A stretch of 61,623 nucleotides of DNA, from contig WFTL01000021.1 of the NCBI GenBank assembly GCA_015485495.1, positions 1 through 61,623 on the forward strand, given 5' to 3'. Made by a program: the position numbers and the translations under genes. This DNA is from Planctomycetaceae bacterium (lineage in GTDB: Bacteria; Planctomycetota; Planctomycetia; Planctomycetales; Planctomycetaceae). Positions within the stretch are counted from its first letter, which is position 1. Each line of letters starts with the position of its first letter. Shown piece after piece: positions 47,733 to 57,507 of this stretch. Under the pieces are notes generated by a model, which was not told the origin of the DNA, searched no databases, and worked only from the letters and a program-made list of their open reading frames with translations.

Positions 47733-49217
47733 GTGATGCGTTTCATGCCCGTCGATCTGACCACCTCGCCTCGCTGGCAGGCCGAACATCTCGGACTGCC
47801 CCTGCCGGATGATCGGGATGCCGTGTCGGCCTGTCTGCCCCGCTGGCAGGACAACATCGCCTACGAAGAAGGCGATGAACACGTCGTCGGCCGGCTTCAG
47901 GCGGCGTACCCTCGGTTCTGCATCCATCCCGACGTGCGTCGGCTTTGTGAACGCCTGTTCGCCGACGGTGCCGGCCTGCCGTTCGCGTCGGAAGCGGCTG
48001 CGGAGCGGGCTGTGGAGTATGTGCGGCATGCGGGAGGAACATCGGCCGTTATTCAGGAGATCGCCGGCCAGCCGTGTGCCGGAGTGTCCGTGTCGCCGGA
48101 GGAAATGCCGCTGCTGCGGCAGTACTGGCAGCATGCCGGAGAAATCGTGTCGTCGCGAATGGCACGCGACATTCTGGATGGTCGCCAGGTGACGTTTTCC
48201 GAAACCGAGGCCCGCCGTGAGATTCGTCGGCGTGTGGCCGATCGGCATGGTGTGCCGTCCGACTGCGTCTGTCTGTGGGCATCCGGGATGGCGGCCGTGG
48301 CGGCCGTGTGGCGTGCCGTCCGGCGACGATCCCCCGGACAGCCCACGTGCCAGTTCGGTTTTCCCTATGTCGATTCCCTGAAGATTCAGCAGAGATTTCC
48401 CGGGGCGCAGGCCGTGTTTCTTCCGGCCGGAAACGACCGTGATCTGGAAGTTCTGCGCGACCGGTTCGCTGCCCGGTCCGTGTCGGCGGTGTTCTGTGAG
48501 TCTCCCGCGAATCCCCTGCTGACCACTCCCGATCTGGACAGCCTGCATCGGCTGTGCGATGAACACGATGCCGTGTTCATCGTGGACGACACCCTGCGGG
48601 CCTGCAGCCGCCGGTCGGTTCTGCCGCGATGCGATGTGGTTGTGACGAGCCTGACCAAGTACTTCAGCGGCACAGGAAACGTTCTGGCCGGTGCCCTGAT
48701 TCTGAACCCGGGCAGTTCCCGCTTTCGTTCTCTGAAGCAGGTCGTCGATGCCGGGTTTCAGGAAACACTCAGCGACACCGACGCCGATGTTCTGGAACAG
48801 AATTCCCGGGATCTGGACAACCGTGTGCGGAAGTGTGTGCGCGGTGCCCAGGAACTGGTGGCCCGGCTCAGGGCCCATCCGGCGGTGGCGGACGTGTTTT
48901 ATCCTTCCGAAGAGGAAGAAGAGGAAGACGACACGAGCCGCGGTGCTCTGTTTTCCATCGTGCTGCGCGATGCGGCCCGCGTGACTCCCGCATTTTTCGA
49001 CCGGCTGGAATTCTGCAAGGGACCAAATCTGGGAACCCGTTTTTCCCTGTGCTGTCCGTACACCATTCTGGCTCACTACCACGAACTGGAATTCGCCGAA
49101 CAGTGTGGGGTGTCCCGGTGGCTGCTGCGATTCAGCGTGGGAACCGAACCGGCCGATCTTCTGTGGGACCGCATTGAACGGGCTCTGGATTCTGCGACGA
49201 GGGCGACGGGGGGATGA
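47733..49217 (+). CDS. Cystathionine gamma-synthase, fungal-type (PLP enzyme)
   Basis: A 494-residue Cys/Met metabolism PLP-dependent enzyme. The N-terminal block CLPRWQDNIAYEEGDEHVV followed by GRLQAAYPRFCIHPDV is the pattern of the longer fungal-type cystathionine gamma-synthases, not of E. coli MetB. GFPYVDSLKIQQRFPGAQAVFLPAG and FCESPANPLLTTPDLDSLHRLC are also fungal-type. The PLP lysine is in VVTSLTKYFSGTGNVLAG, and the Asp ring ligand in FIVDDTLRAC. It joins cysteine and an activated homoserine into cystathionine; the exact substrate (O-succinyl or O-acetyl) is unknown. CysE upstream supplies the cysteine side. An acidic Glu run (about 390-400) is a lineage feature. It is separated from the next gene by 1 bp. 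Confidence 0.85.
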   Translation: MMRFMPVDLTTSPRWQAEHLGLPLPDDRDAVSACLPRWQDNIAYEEGDEHVVGRLQAAYPRFCIHPDVRRLCERLFADGAGLPFASEAAAERAVEYVRHAGGTSAVIQEIAGQPCAGVSVSPEEMPLLRQYWQHAGEIVSSRMARDILDGRQVTFSETEARREIRRRVADRHGVPSDCVCLWASGMAAVAAVWRAVRRRSPGQPTCQFGFPYVDSLKIQQRFPGAQAVFLPAGNDRDLEVLRDRFAARSVSAVFCESPANPLLTTPDLDSLHRLCDEHDAVFIVDDTLRACSRRSVLPRCDVVVTSLTKYFSGTGNVLAGALILNPGSSRFRSLKQVVDAGFQETLSDTDADVLEQNSRDLDNRVRKCVRGAQELVARLRAHPAVADVFYPSEEEEEEDDTSRGALFSIVLRDAARVTPAFFDRLEFCKGPNLGTRFSLCCPYTILAHYHELEFAEQCGVSRWLLRFSVGTEPADLLWDRIERALDSATRATGG

Positions 49218-49218
49218 G

Positions 49219-50148
49219 ATGACGACCAGACGACCGGAAATGGCCGCGGCAGCGGCGGTGTGGCTGGTGTGGACCGCCGTGTCGGCATGGGCAGCCGGTC
49301 CGGATGCCGGCGGTGTGCTCGATGCGGAATGGACGGGCTGCGCGGTGAATCCCGTGTTCGAAGGCCGGCCCGGACAGTGGGATGCCCGGATTCGCGAACG
49401 CGGCTGGATCATGAAGGACGGAGATCTCTGGAAACTGTGGTACACCGGATACAACACAGATGATGTGCCGCTTCAGATGAAGCTGGGATACGCCACGTCG
49501 GAAGACGGCATCACATGGACGCGCTGGTCCGACAATCCGATTTACGATGACGTCTGGACAGAAGACGTGATGGTGCTGAAACACCGGGGACGGTACATCA
49601 TGGTGGCCGAGGGCGCCCGCGATCAGCCGCATATGCTCGAATCGGACGACGGCATTCGGTGGACCCGCATCGGAGGGCTGGATGTACGCCGTCAGAACGG
49701 AACGCCGGTGGATCCGGGGCCGCTGGGAACGCCCGTTCTGCTGAGGCACCAGGATCTGTGGTACCTGTTTTACGAACGATATGACGCGGGTGTCTGGGTG
49801 GCCACGTCCCCGGACCGCCGTGTCTGGACCAATGTGACGGACGACCCGGTGCTCCGCCCGGGGCCGGCGGACTGGGACGCCCGCATGATCGCCATGAATC
49901 AGATCGTGCACATCGGTGACCGATTCGTCGCCGTGATGCACGGAACCGGAAGCCCCGCGAAACCACGCGACTGGTGCACGTACCTGGCCGTGTCGCGAGA
50001 CCTGAAACGGTGGTCGAAACTTCGCCGCGGACCGCTGCTTCCGGTCGAAGAGAACAAATCCAGCGGTCTGCTCCTTCACGACGGCCGGCAGTGGCGGCTG
50101 TACACCATGCATGCTCAGGTCGATCTCTGGCTGCCCCGGGCGGACTGA
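49219..50148 (+). CDS. Exported five-bladed-propeller glycosidase-like protein
   Basis: A 309-residue protein with a signal peptide (MAAAAAVWLVWTAVSAWAAG). The rest resembles the GH43/GH130-like five-bladed beta-propeller: VNPVFEGRPGQWD near the start, DLWKLWYTGYNTD, LGYATSEDGITWTRWSDNPIYD, DVMVLKHRGRYIMVAEG, and VLLRHQDLWYLFYERYD. Acidic residues of each blade (Asp, Glu) could form a glycosidase site, but the catalytic pair is not assigned. Function: probably glycan binding or hydrolysis outside the cytoplasm. The GGATGAG before its ATG overlaps the end of the cystathionine synthase gene, so it is in the same transcript. Confidence 0.75.
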   Translation: MTTRRPEMAAAAAVWLVWTAVSAWAAGPDAGGVLDAEWTGCAVNPVFEGRPGQWDARIRERGWIMKDGDLWKLWYTGYNTDDVPLQMKLGYATSEDGITWTRWSDNPIYDDVWTEDVMVLKHRGRYIMVAEGARDQPHMLESDDGIRWTRIGGLDVRRQNGTPVDPGPLGTPVLLRHQDLWYLFYERYDAGVWVATSPDRRVWTNVTDDPVLRPGPADWDARMIAMNQIVHIGDRFVAVMHGTGSPAKPRDWCTYLAVSRDLKRWSKLRRGPLLPVEENKSSGLLLHDGRQWRLYTMHAQVDLWLPRAD

Positions 50149-50359
50149 TCGGCCGGATGGGGCCGGAGACGTGGAGGATCCCCATCAGGGCCGGGCAGTT
50201 CGATCCGGGCGGCAGCGGATGCAGATCCGAGAACGGCCGCGGGGAACTGGAATTTCCCTGTGGATTTTCCAGAATGCCGTTTCGCAATGGCCGCGGCTGT
50301 GCCGCTGGTGCTGTCTGGCATTCTGTCCGCTCCATCATCTTTCACGAAAGTTCCAGGAC

Positions 50360-52468
50360 ATGCTGCGTACTGTTTCTGTCGCCGCCGGGGTTCTCAGCGG
50401 TCTGTTCGCGTCGTCTGCCTTCTGTGCTGAGCAGGTGACGGTGCATCGCGATGCCTGGGGGGTGCCCCATGTGTTCGCCGATGATCCGGCATGTGGAGCG
50501 TACGGGCTGGGATATGCTCAGGCCGAAGACCGGCTGTCGGACATCTATACGGCCGTCCGCACCGGAATGGGCACGATGGCGGAAGCGTTCGGGCCGAAAT
50601 TCGTGGAACAGGATTACATGATGCGTCTGTGCCGCAACACGCAGATGGCACAGAAATCCTGGGACGGCCTGCCGGATCACCTGAAACGCATCATGACTCG
50701 CTTCACGGCGGGGATCAACGCGTGGGTGGCGGAACATCCGGACGATGTTCCCGAACACGCTGTGAAACTGGAACCCTGGATGCCTCTGACCATCAGCCGT
50801 GCCATGGTGCTGCGCTGGCCTCTGGGGGCCATCATGGACGATCTGAACAATCGCCGGTCTCGGCCGCCGATGCAGTCCAACGAATGGGCCGTGGCGCCAT
50901 CACGGTCTGCGGACGGCACGGCCATTCTGCTGGCCGATCCGCATCTGACCTGGGAAGGTCTGGCCGTGATGTACGAAGCCCGCGTCCATGCTCAGGAACT
51001 GCAGATGAATGGGTATTTTCTGATCGGGACTCCGCTGCTGGGCATCGGGCACAGCCGTTATGTGGGCTGGGCTCTGACAACCGGTGGACCGGACTGCGGA
51101 GACGCCTACGAAATGACGATTCACCGGGGAGAACGTCCGGAATACCTGTACGACGGCACGTGGCGGCCGATGGACGTCGAGCAGTTCACGATTCCCGTCA
51201 AAGGAGCGGACCCGGTCGTGAAAACGGCTCTGTACACGCATCTGGGGCCGGTGATCCGGATGGCCGAAGACGATGACAGTCTGGCCTGGGTGGGAGCGGC
51301 CCCGCTGCTGAACGCCACGAAGATCATGCAGCAGAGCTGGAAGATGGTGACCGCCAGGAACGTGTATGAGTTTTACGACGCCATCGGTATGGGAGAATTC
51401 AACGAACAGAACGTGATGTTCGCTGATGTCGAAGGAAACATCGGGTATGTTCGGGCCGGAATGACGCCCATTCGCCCGTCCGGATACGACTGGACGGCTC
51501 CCGTTCCGGGACACACATCGGCCACCGCATGGAAAGGCATTCATCATGTGGACGATCTGGTGCACATCATCAATCCGCCCCAGGGATTCATGCAGAACTG
51601 CAATGTCACTCCGGAGGTGATGATGCCGGATTCTCCTCTGATTCGAGACCGCTACCTGCCGCACATCTTCAATGCGGCCGACTGGGAGAAAAACAATCCC
51701 CGCAGCATCCGGGCCCGTCAGCTCCTGGACGGCGACACGTCGATCACACGTGAAGAAGCCATCGCGATGGCGCTGGATGTGCATGACATCCAGGCGGAAC
51801 GGTGGCAGAACGAACTGCGGTCCATGGTGGAATCGGCCGGAACGGAAAAGATGAAGGATGCCGAGTTTGCCGCGGTCGTGGAGGCGATTCTGTCCTGGGA
51901 CGGACAGTTCACTCCGGAAGCCACCGCGACGTGTGTTTACAAGTTCTGGCGTCTGAAGTGCGGGAACGCCCTGGATGTGTCTCCGCTCGCTCACGGCGGC
52001 CATCTTTCCAGACCCGATCAGGCAGCGGCTCTGGATCTGCTGCAGGCCACCATCGCCGAACTCAAGCAGAAGTACGGTCGCTGGGATGTCCCCTGGGGAG
52101 ATGTGCACCGTGTGGGACGCGAGGGTCGGTTTTTTCCGGTAGGCGGAGCCGAATTTCGCAGCGGCAGTAAGGAAGCCAACTTTTCTGAAACCCTGTTCGA
52201 TGTGCGCTGCGATCCGGATCCCGAGATCCCGGGGCAGTACACGGCCCGCAACGGCACGATGGCTCTGATCCTGATGTTCTTCCGCGAAGACGGTATCGAA
52301 TCGCTGACCTGCACCCCGTGGGGGCAGAGCGGTCATCCGGATTCTCCTCATTTTCTCGATCAGGGAGAGAAGCTCTATTCGCGGCGCGGACTCAAGCCGA
52401 CATGGTGGAATCCGGACGACCTGAAGCCTCACATCCGCACAAGTTCCGTGCTGACGGTGGTTCCCTGA
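50360..52468 (+). CDS. Penicillin-acylase-family Ntn hydrolase (S45)
   Basis: A 702-residue exported precursor. The signal is RTVSVAAGVLSGLFASSAFCA. The alpha chain would run from about residue 23 to 172. The beta chain begins at Ser173 in MQSNEWAV, the conserved self-cleavage site of the family (usually Gly-Ser; here Gln-Ser). The rest has the family features: HLTWEGLAVMYEARVHAQELQMNGY (His near the active site), GHSRYVGWALTTGG, and WGDVHRVGREGRF. The spacer peptide seen in many acylases is short or absent. It removes acyl groups from amides such as acyl-homoserine lactones or lipopeptides, but the substrate is unknown. It is 211 bp after the glycosidase-like gene. Confidence 0.88.
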   Translation: MLRTVSVAAGVLSGLFASSAFCAEQVTVHRDAWGVPHVFADDPACGAYGLGYAQAEDRLSDIYTAVRTGMGTMAEAFGPKFVEQDYMMRLCRNTQMAQKSWDGLPDHLKRIMTRFTAGINAWVAEHPDDVPEHAVKLEPWMPLTISRAMVLRWPLGAIMDDLNNRRSRPPMQSNEWAVAPSRSADGTAILLADPHLTWEGLAVMYEARVHAQELQMNGYFLIGTPLLGIGHSRYVGWALTTGGPDCGDAYEMTIHRGERPEYLYDGTWRPMDVEQFTIPVKGADPVVKTALYTHLGPVIRMAEDDDSLAWVGAAPLLNATKIMQQSWKMVTARNVYEFYDAIGMGEFNEQNVMFADVEGNIGYVRAGMTPIRPSGYDWTAPVPGHTSATAWKGIHHVDDLVHIINPPQGFMQNCNVTPEVMMPDSPLIRDRYLPHIFNAADWEKNNPRSIRARQLLDGDTSITREEAIAMALDVHDIQAERWQNELRSMVESAGTEKMKDAEFAAVVEAILSWDGQFTPEATATCVYKFWRLKCGNALDVSPLAHGGHLSRPDQAAALDLLQATIAELKQKYGRWDVPWGDVHRVGREGRFFPVGGAEFRSGSKEANFSETLFDVRCDPDPEIPGQYTARNGTMALILMFFREDGIESLTCTPWGQSGHPDSPHFLDQGEKLYSRRGLKPTWWNPDDLKPHIRTSSVLTVVP

Positions 52469-52635
52469 TCCGGTTTTCGCATTCGGTCCCGGATGGCCTT
52501 CTGTGAGGTTTTCGGGGCCTCCGGCAGGGACCGTTCTGATTCCCGACCGTGCGAACGGCCATTCGACGGTGGGGAACAGCACGCACAGACCGTAAGATAG
52601 AAGACGTTTCCCTGGTCTTCAGCAGGTTCGGTTCC

Positions 52636-53532
52636 GTGGAACTGCTGCTTCGCGTGCAATTGTCCTGTTTTCTGCTCAGCTACCTTGTGGCGCTGACGGC
52701 AGAAATCGCCCGGTTTTTCGGCCGGCGGACCCGTGTCGTGGACGGCACGATTGTCGTCATGCTGGCAGCCGGCCTGGTGGCGCACACGGCCTACCTGGTG
52801 GCCCGTTTTCAGGCATCCGGACTGCCTCCGCTGGTCGGCAGCAGCCACGACTGGCTGCTGGTCGTGGCCTGGCTGGCTGCGGCGGCGAGTCTGTGGCTGC
52901 AGTTTTCCACCAAATCGTATCAGGGACTGTTTCTGCTTCCGGCCGTTGTGGGGCTCATTCTGCTGGCCGTGTCCGTCGATGCCGGCCCCTCCGATGTGGT
53001 GCGTTCCGGAGCCGGACGCTGGTGGGCCATCGTGCATGCGGCTTCCCTGGCGATCGGCATCGGCTGCATCGCCGCTGCCAGCCTGTCCGCTTTGATGTAC
53101 CTGCTGCAGTACCGCCGGCTGCACGGGAGATGGCAGTGGGTTCGGCGACTGAAGCTGCCGAGCCTGGAAAGGCTGTTTCGCATCAACTACTGGCTGGTGC
53201 TGGGCAGTCTGCCTCTGCTGACGGTGGGACTGTTCAGCGGCTTTTTGCTGGCTGATGCCGAATCGGGCGGGCGGACCGGACTGTGGAAGGATCCGATTGT
53301 CTGGGCCACCATCGGTTCCTGGGCCGTGATGTCCGTGAATCTGGCTCTGCTGTTTCGCCGAAAGGATCAGACCGGCCGGCTGGTGGCCCGACGGACGCTG
53401 CAGGCCGGAATCTGTCTGCTGCTGGCGATTTTCGGTCTGACGTTCGTGACCGGAGGCATTCACCAGGGAGGCCGGGCGGATCCCGATGTGCCCTCTTCCG
53501 TTTCCGATTCGGCCGGGCTGTCTGAAGAATGA
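52636..53532 (+). CDS. CcsA/HemX-like cytochrome c assembly membrane protein
   Basis: A 298-residue integral membrane protein with about eight helices. SSHDWLLVVAWLAAAASLWLQF, RWWAIVHAASLAIGIGCIAAASL (with the conserved His), and GSLPLLTVGLFSGFLLAD, then DPIVWATIGSWAVMSVNLALLF follow the CcsA/HemX (PF01578) pattern. In Bacillus HemX lies next to hemA and affects HemA level. Here the hemA ATG overlaps its stop (53529-53532), so it is a HemX-like protein by context. GTG at 52636 was chosen; a -10-like TAAGAT (52593-52598) lies just upstream. Confidence 0.8.
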   Translation: MELLLRVQLSCFLLSYLVALTAEIARFFGRRTRVVDGTIVVMLAAGLVAHTAYLVARFQASGLPPLVGSSHDWLLVVAWLAAAASLWLQFSTKSYQGLFLLPAVVGLILLAVSVDAGPSDVVRSGAGRWWAIVHAASLAIGIGCIAAASLSALMYLLQYRRLHGRWQWVRRLKLPSLERLFRINYWLVLGSLPLLTVGLFSGFLLADAESGGRTGLWKDPIVWATIGSWAVMSVNLALLFRRKDQTGRLVARRTLQAGICLLLAIFGLTFVTGGIHQGGRADPDVPSSVSDSAGLSEE

Positions 53533-54818
53533 ACGTGCTGGTTCTGAGCTGCAGTCATCGCACGGCGGATCTGAGTCTCCGCGAAAAACTGGCGTTCACC
53601 GATGAACGCCAGCTGCAGACGGCATACGCCCGCTGGCGGCACCGATACCCGGCTTCGGAACTGGTGGTTCTGTCCACCTGCAATCGGGTGGAAATGTACG
53701 CCGCGGAAGATGATCCGGACAGCCCGCTGTCTCCAGGACAACTGGCGGAATTCGTGTCCGAATTTCACGACATTCCATCCGACGAACTGACCGACAGTGT
53801 GCTGTTTCACCACGGACGCGATGCCGTTCTGCACCTGTTCGAAGTGGTCTGCAGTCTGGACAGCATGGTCCTGGGGGAACCGCAGATCGTCACGCAGGTC
53901 CGCGAAGCCTACCGCATTGCCGGGGAATACGAATCGTGCGGCCCGCTGACCAATCATCTGTTTCAGCAGGCTTTGAAAGTGTCGTCCCGGGTGCGGACGG
54001 AAACGCGGCTGGCGGAAGGACGGGTGTCCGTGGCCAGTGTGGCTGTGGGGGAGTTCGCCCGGTCCATTTTCGACCGCTTCGATAACAAGCAGATCCTGGT
54101 GATCGGTGCCGGGGAAATGGCGGAAGAAACGCTCCGCTATCTGCATGATGCGGGGGGACGGCAGTTCGTCATCATCAATCGCAGCCCGCAGCGGGCCTTT
54201 GAACTGGCCGAACAGTTCGGAGGCCGGACGGATGTTCCGGAAAACCTGGATCGCCGGATGCAGCAGGCCGACCTGATCATCGGCGCGACAGGCGCACCGC
54301 AGCCGATCGTCTCACGCGAACGTCTGGAAAAACTCCGGGCGGCCGGCGACCGCCATCCCCTGCTGATTCTCGATCTGGGAGCTCCGCGTGATTTCGATCC
54401 GCAGATCGCAGACATCGATGACAACGTGTTTCTGTACGACATCGATGCGCTGAAAACTGTCTGCGAAGCCAACCGGCAGGCGCGGCAGGCGGAAGTCGTT
54501 CAGGCCCGGCGCATCATCGAACAGCAGGCCGATCTGTTCCTGCAGGAAGTGTACCACCGGGCCACCGGTCCGGTGGTGCGGCGGCTGCGGGAACGGTCCG
54601 AAGAGATTCGGGATGCGGAGCTGGCGGCCCTGTATCGGAAACTGCCGCATCTGAGCGATGCGGATCGGGCGGCCGTCGATCGAACGGTCCATCGCATCGT
54701 GAGCAAACTGCTGCATCCGCCTCTGGAAACGCTGCGAGACGAAGCGCGTACCGGACCGCCGCACGGTCTGCTGGAAGCACTGCGGCGCCTGTTCCATCTG
54801 GATGGTCCGGACGACTGA
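53529..54818 (+). CDS. hemA: Glutamyl-tRNA reductase
   Basis: A 429-residue enzyme, first step of the C5 pathway to heme and other tetrapyrroles, reducing glutamyl-tRNA to glutamate-1-semialdehyde with NADPH. The catalytic Cys lies in LSTCNRVEMYA, and GEPQIVTQVREAY is the family signature. The NADPH-binding Rossmann motif is VIGAGEMAEETLRYL. The C-terminal dimerisation helix (about 310-420) is complete. Its start overlaps the stop of the HemX-like gene. The gene is 129 bp before the convergent dtd; other heme genes are not in the window. Confidence 0.97.
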   Translation: MNVLVLSCSHRTADLSLREKLAFTDERQLQTAYARWRHRYPASELVVLSTCNRVEMYAAEDDPDSPLSPGQLAEFVSEFHDIPSDELTDSVLFHHGRDAVLHLFEVVCSLDSMVLGEPQIVTQVREAYRIAGEYESCGPLTNHLFQQALKVSSRVRTETRLAEGRVSVASVAVGEFARSIFDRFDNKQILVIGAGEMAEETLRYLHDAGGRQFVIINRSPQRAFELAEQFGGRTDVPENLDRRMQQADLIIGATGAPQPIVSRERLEKLRAAGDRHPLLILDLGAPRDFDPQIADIDDNVFLYDIDALKTVCEANRQARQAEVVQARRIIEQQADLFLQEVYHRATGPVVRRLRERSEEIRDAELAALYRKLPHLSDADRAAVDRTVHRIVSKLLHPPLETLRDEARTGPPHGLLEALRRLFHLDGPDD

Positions 54819-54947
54819 TCGGCCTTCAGCATGTCTGACGGCTGTTTCCGAGAGCGATTTCCGAGGGATGGGGCGAGCTGAGCGAACAGGCTCTGTGTTC
54901 CGTCCGGATGCGGTTGTGTCCAGGACAATCGAAGCGGATCCGGCCGG

Positions 54948-55394
54948 TCAGCGGTCGCGGCTGTCGATCAGCAGGGTGACGGGACCGTCGTTGACCAGCC
55001 GAACCTGCATGGCCGCCCGGAATGTTCCGGTTTCCACCTGCAGCCCGTAACCCCGCAGTTCGGCCACAAAGCTGCGGTACAGACGGTCGGCCAGCTCAGG
55101 CGGCGCTGCTGCCGCGAAACCGGGCCGGCGGCCTTTTCGGCAGTCGCCCAGCAGCGTGAACTGGCTGACCACCAGAACCGACCCGCCGACATCTTCCAGA
55201 GCCAGGTTCATGCGTCCGTCGGCATCGTCGAACACCCGCAGTCCCCGCACCTTGCCGGCGGTCCAGATGACGTCTTCCTGAGTGTCGCCGTCTGCCACAC
55301 CCAGAAGAACCAGAAAGCCGTGTCCGATCTGTCCGACGATCTGTTCGTCCACGGACACAGAGGCTTCCAGGACACGCTGGATAACGGCCCGCAT
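54948..55394 (-). CDS. dtd: D-aminoacyl-tRNA deacylase
   Basis: A 148-residue enzyme that removes D-amino acids from tRNA. The family signatures [15 protein letters not shown] and NDGPVT near the C-terminus (the NxGPVT pattern) are present. The length is normal (E. coli 145). It lies 4 bp after dapB and is the last gene of gltA-dapB-dtd. A gap of 129 bp to hemA contains no clear terminator. Confidence 0.96.
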   Translation of the reverse strand: MRAVIQRVLEASVSVDEQIVGQIGHGFLVLLGVADGDTQEDVIWTAGKVRGLRVFDDADGRMNLALEDVGGSVLVVSQFTLLGDCRKGRRPGFAAAAPPELADRLYRSFVAELRGYGLQVETGTFRAAMQVRLVNDGPVTLLIDSRDR

Positions 55395-55398
55395 GATG

Positions 55399-56220
55399 TC
55401 AGTCGTCCTGATCGTTCAGGCCGAGCACATCGGCCATGGAGTAACGGCCGGCTCCCTGCCCGATGATGAAACGGGCTGCCTGCAGGGCTCCCCAGGCATA
55501 GCTGTCCCGCGTGTGGCCGCGTACCGTGATGTCGATGGTTTCTCCCATCATGCCGAAGACGATCGTGTGTTCGCCGACGTTATCGCCCGTGCGGAGCGCA
55601 TGGTACCCGATTTCTCCCCGGGGCCGCTGACCCGTGCGGCCGTGCCGGCCGTGCACATGGTCTGTCTGGCCCATGCGGTCTGCGATGATCCGTCCGAAAT
55701 GCAGAGCCGTCCCGCTGGGGGCATCTTCCTTGAACCGGTGGTGCCGTTCAATGATTTCCACGTCCACTCCGGACGGGTTGTCCTTCAGCACGGCCGCCGC
55801 ATCGCCGACGAGTTTCATGATCAGATTGACGGCCATCGACATACTGGGCGATTTCACCACAGGAATGGTCAGAGCCGCTTCGTCGATGCGGGTCCGCTGG
55901 GCCTTCGACAGGCCGGTTGTGGCGATGACCAGGGGGATGCGGCGTTCTTCGCACAGGTCCACGATCCGTTCCACGCCTTCCGGGGTGGAAAAATCGATGA
56001 CCACATCGACAGAGTGATCCAGCGTGGCCGTCAGGGGGACACCGCACGATCCGGCACCGCAGAGTTCGCCCGCATCGCGTCCCAGGTCGGGGTGCCGGTC
56101 ACTTTCCAGGGCCGCGACGAGTTCAAGCTGCTCATCCTGAAGCGTCAGCGCGGCGACGCGTTTTCCCATGCGGCCGGCCGCCCCGTTGACGGCCACGCGA
56201 ATGGACAGTGGATCCGACAT
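55399..56220 (-). CDS. dapB: 4-hydroxy-tetrahydrodipicolinate reductase
   Basis: A 273-residue NAD(P)H-dependent reductase of the lysine and diaminopimelate pathway. NGAAGRMG at the N-terminus binds the cofactor. The substrate-binding motif [16 protein letters not shown] gives the His pair, Lys and SGT loop. DFSTPEG and VIATTGLS are also family segments. It lies 15 bp after gltA and 4 bp before dtd, so the three are one operon. The product feeds peptidoglycan (diaminopimelate) and lysine. Confidence 0.96.
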   Translation of the reverse strand: MSDPLSIRVAVNGAAGRMGKRVAALTLQDEQLELVAALESDRHPDLGRDAGELCGAGSCGVPLTATLDHSVDVVIDFSTPEGVERIVDLCEERRIPLVIATTGLSKAQRTRIDEAALTIPVVKSPSMSMAVNLIMKLVGDAAAVLKDNPSGVDVEIIERHHRFKEDAPSGTALHFGRIIADRMGQTDHVHGRHGRTGQRPRGEIGYHALRTGDNVGEHTIVFGMMGETIDITVRGHTRDSYAWGALQAARFIIGQGAGRYSMADVLGLNDQDD

Positions 56221-56235
56221 GAAAGTCTGTCCTGA

Positions 56236-57507
56236 TCAGCGGGATTCGATCGGCTGGTACGTGCGTTCTGTGTATCCGGTGTAAATCTGTCGTGGCCGGT
56301 AAATCCGGCTGCTGTCGTCTTCCCGCAGTTCCTTCCAGTGGGCCAGCCAGCCGGGCAGACGTCCGATGGCGAACATGACGGTGAACATGTTGGTGGGAAT
56401 TCCCATGGCCCGGTACAGGATGCCGCTGTAGAAATCGACGTTGGGATACAGATTCCGTTCCACGAAGTATTCGTCTTCCAGAGCCACGCGTTCCAGATCG
56501 CGGGCGATGTCCAGAAGCGGATCGCTGACTCCCAGTTCATCGAGCACGTCGGCTGCCATTTTCCGCAGAATCGTGGCCCGGGGATCGTAATTCTTGTAGA
56601 CCCGGTGGCCAAACCCCATCAGACGGAAACTGTCGTCTTTGTCCTTGGCCCGGTCGATCCATTTCTGATATCCGCTGCCGTCGTCGGCGATCATCTGGAG
56701 CATTTCCAGAACCGCCTGGTTGGCTCCGCCGTGCAGCGGTCCCCACAAAGCACAGATGCCGGAAGAAATGGATGCAAAAATGTTGGCCCGGCTGCTGCCG
56801 ACCATTCGTACCGTCGATGTGCTGCAGTTCTGTTCGTGATCGGCGTGCAGAATGAGCAGCATGTTCAGGGCACGGACCAGGACCGGATTGATCACGTATT
56901 CTTCCGCCGGAACCGCGAACATCATGTGCAGGAAATTCGCGCAGTAGGACAGGTCGTTGCGCGGATAGATCGTGGGCTGGCCGATGGATTTCTTGTAGGC
57001 GTAGGCCGCCAGGGTCCGGACTTTGGCGATGAGCCGCACAAAATTGATTTCGTTGCTTTCTTCTTCGGTACCCGGGTAGTAGGTCGACAGCGACGCCACC
57101 ATGGCCGACAGAATGGCCATGGGATGAGCGTTGGGCGGAAATCCCTCGAAGAACTTCTTCATGTCTTCGTGGATCATGCTGTGGTAGGTCAGGTCGGCCC
57201 GAAATGCGGCCGACTGTTCCTGTGTGGGCAGTTCCCCGTACAGCAGCAGATAGGCGACCTCGGCGAAGTCTGAATGTTCCGCAAGCTGTTCAATGGGATA
57301 ACCGCGGTAACGCAGAATCCCTTTGGCGCCGTCGATGAACGTGATGGCACTGCGGCAGGCGCCCGTGCTGGTGAAACCGGGGTCCAGAGTGATGGCTCCG
57401 CTGCTGCTGCGAAGCTGATCGATGACAATACCCGTTTCCCCTTCGCTTCCGCGTACCACGGGCAGTTCATAGTCCTTGCCGTCCAGATGCAGTCTGGCAG
57501 ATGTCAT
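56236..57507 (-). CDS. gltA: Citrate synthase
   Basis: A 423-residue enzyme, first TCA-cycle step. Catalytic landmarks are GPLHGGAN (His), [14 protein letters not shown] (His) and NVDFYSGIL (Asp). The length matches E. coli GltA (427), and an N-terminal beta domain ([19 protein letters not shown]) is present as in the hexameric type. ATG at 57507 with AAGGA 8 nt upstream; the open frame extends to 57660. It heads gltA-dapB-dtd. Confidence 0.97.
   Translation of the reverse strand: MTSARLHLDGKDYELPVVRGSEGETGIVIDQLRSSSGAITLDPGFTSTGACRSAITFIDGAKGILRYRGYPIEQLAEHSDFAEVAYLLLYGELPTQEQSAAFRADLTYHSMIHEDMKKFFEGFPPNAHPMAILSAMVASLSTYYPGTEEESNEINFVRLIAKVRTLAAYAYKKSIGQPTIYPRNDLSYCANFLHMMFAVPAEEYVINPVLVRALNMLLILHADHEQNCSTSTVRMVGSSRANIFASISSGICALWGPLHGGANQAVLEMLQMIADDGSGYQKWIDRAKDKDDSFRLMGFGHRVYKNYDPRATILRKMAADVLDELGVSDPLLDIARDLERVALEDEYFVERNLYPNVDFYSGILYRAMGIPTNMFTVMFAIGRLPGWLAHWKELREDDSSRIYRPRQIYTGYTERTYQPIESR

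Noticed and set aside
47355-49457. A 700-residue antisense open frame over cysE and the cystathionine synthase gene
   Set aside because: Both plus-strand products are clear enzymes; the antisense product is compositionally biased noise.
50360-52468. Antibiotic-resistance or quorum-quenching gene call for the penicillin acylase relative
   Set aside because: The family acts on many acyl amides; sequence alone does not show the substrate.
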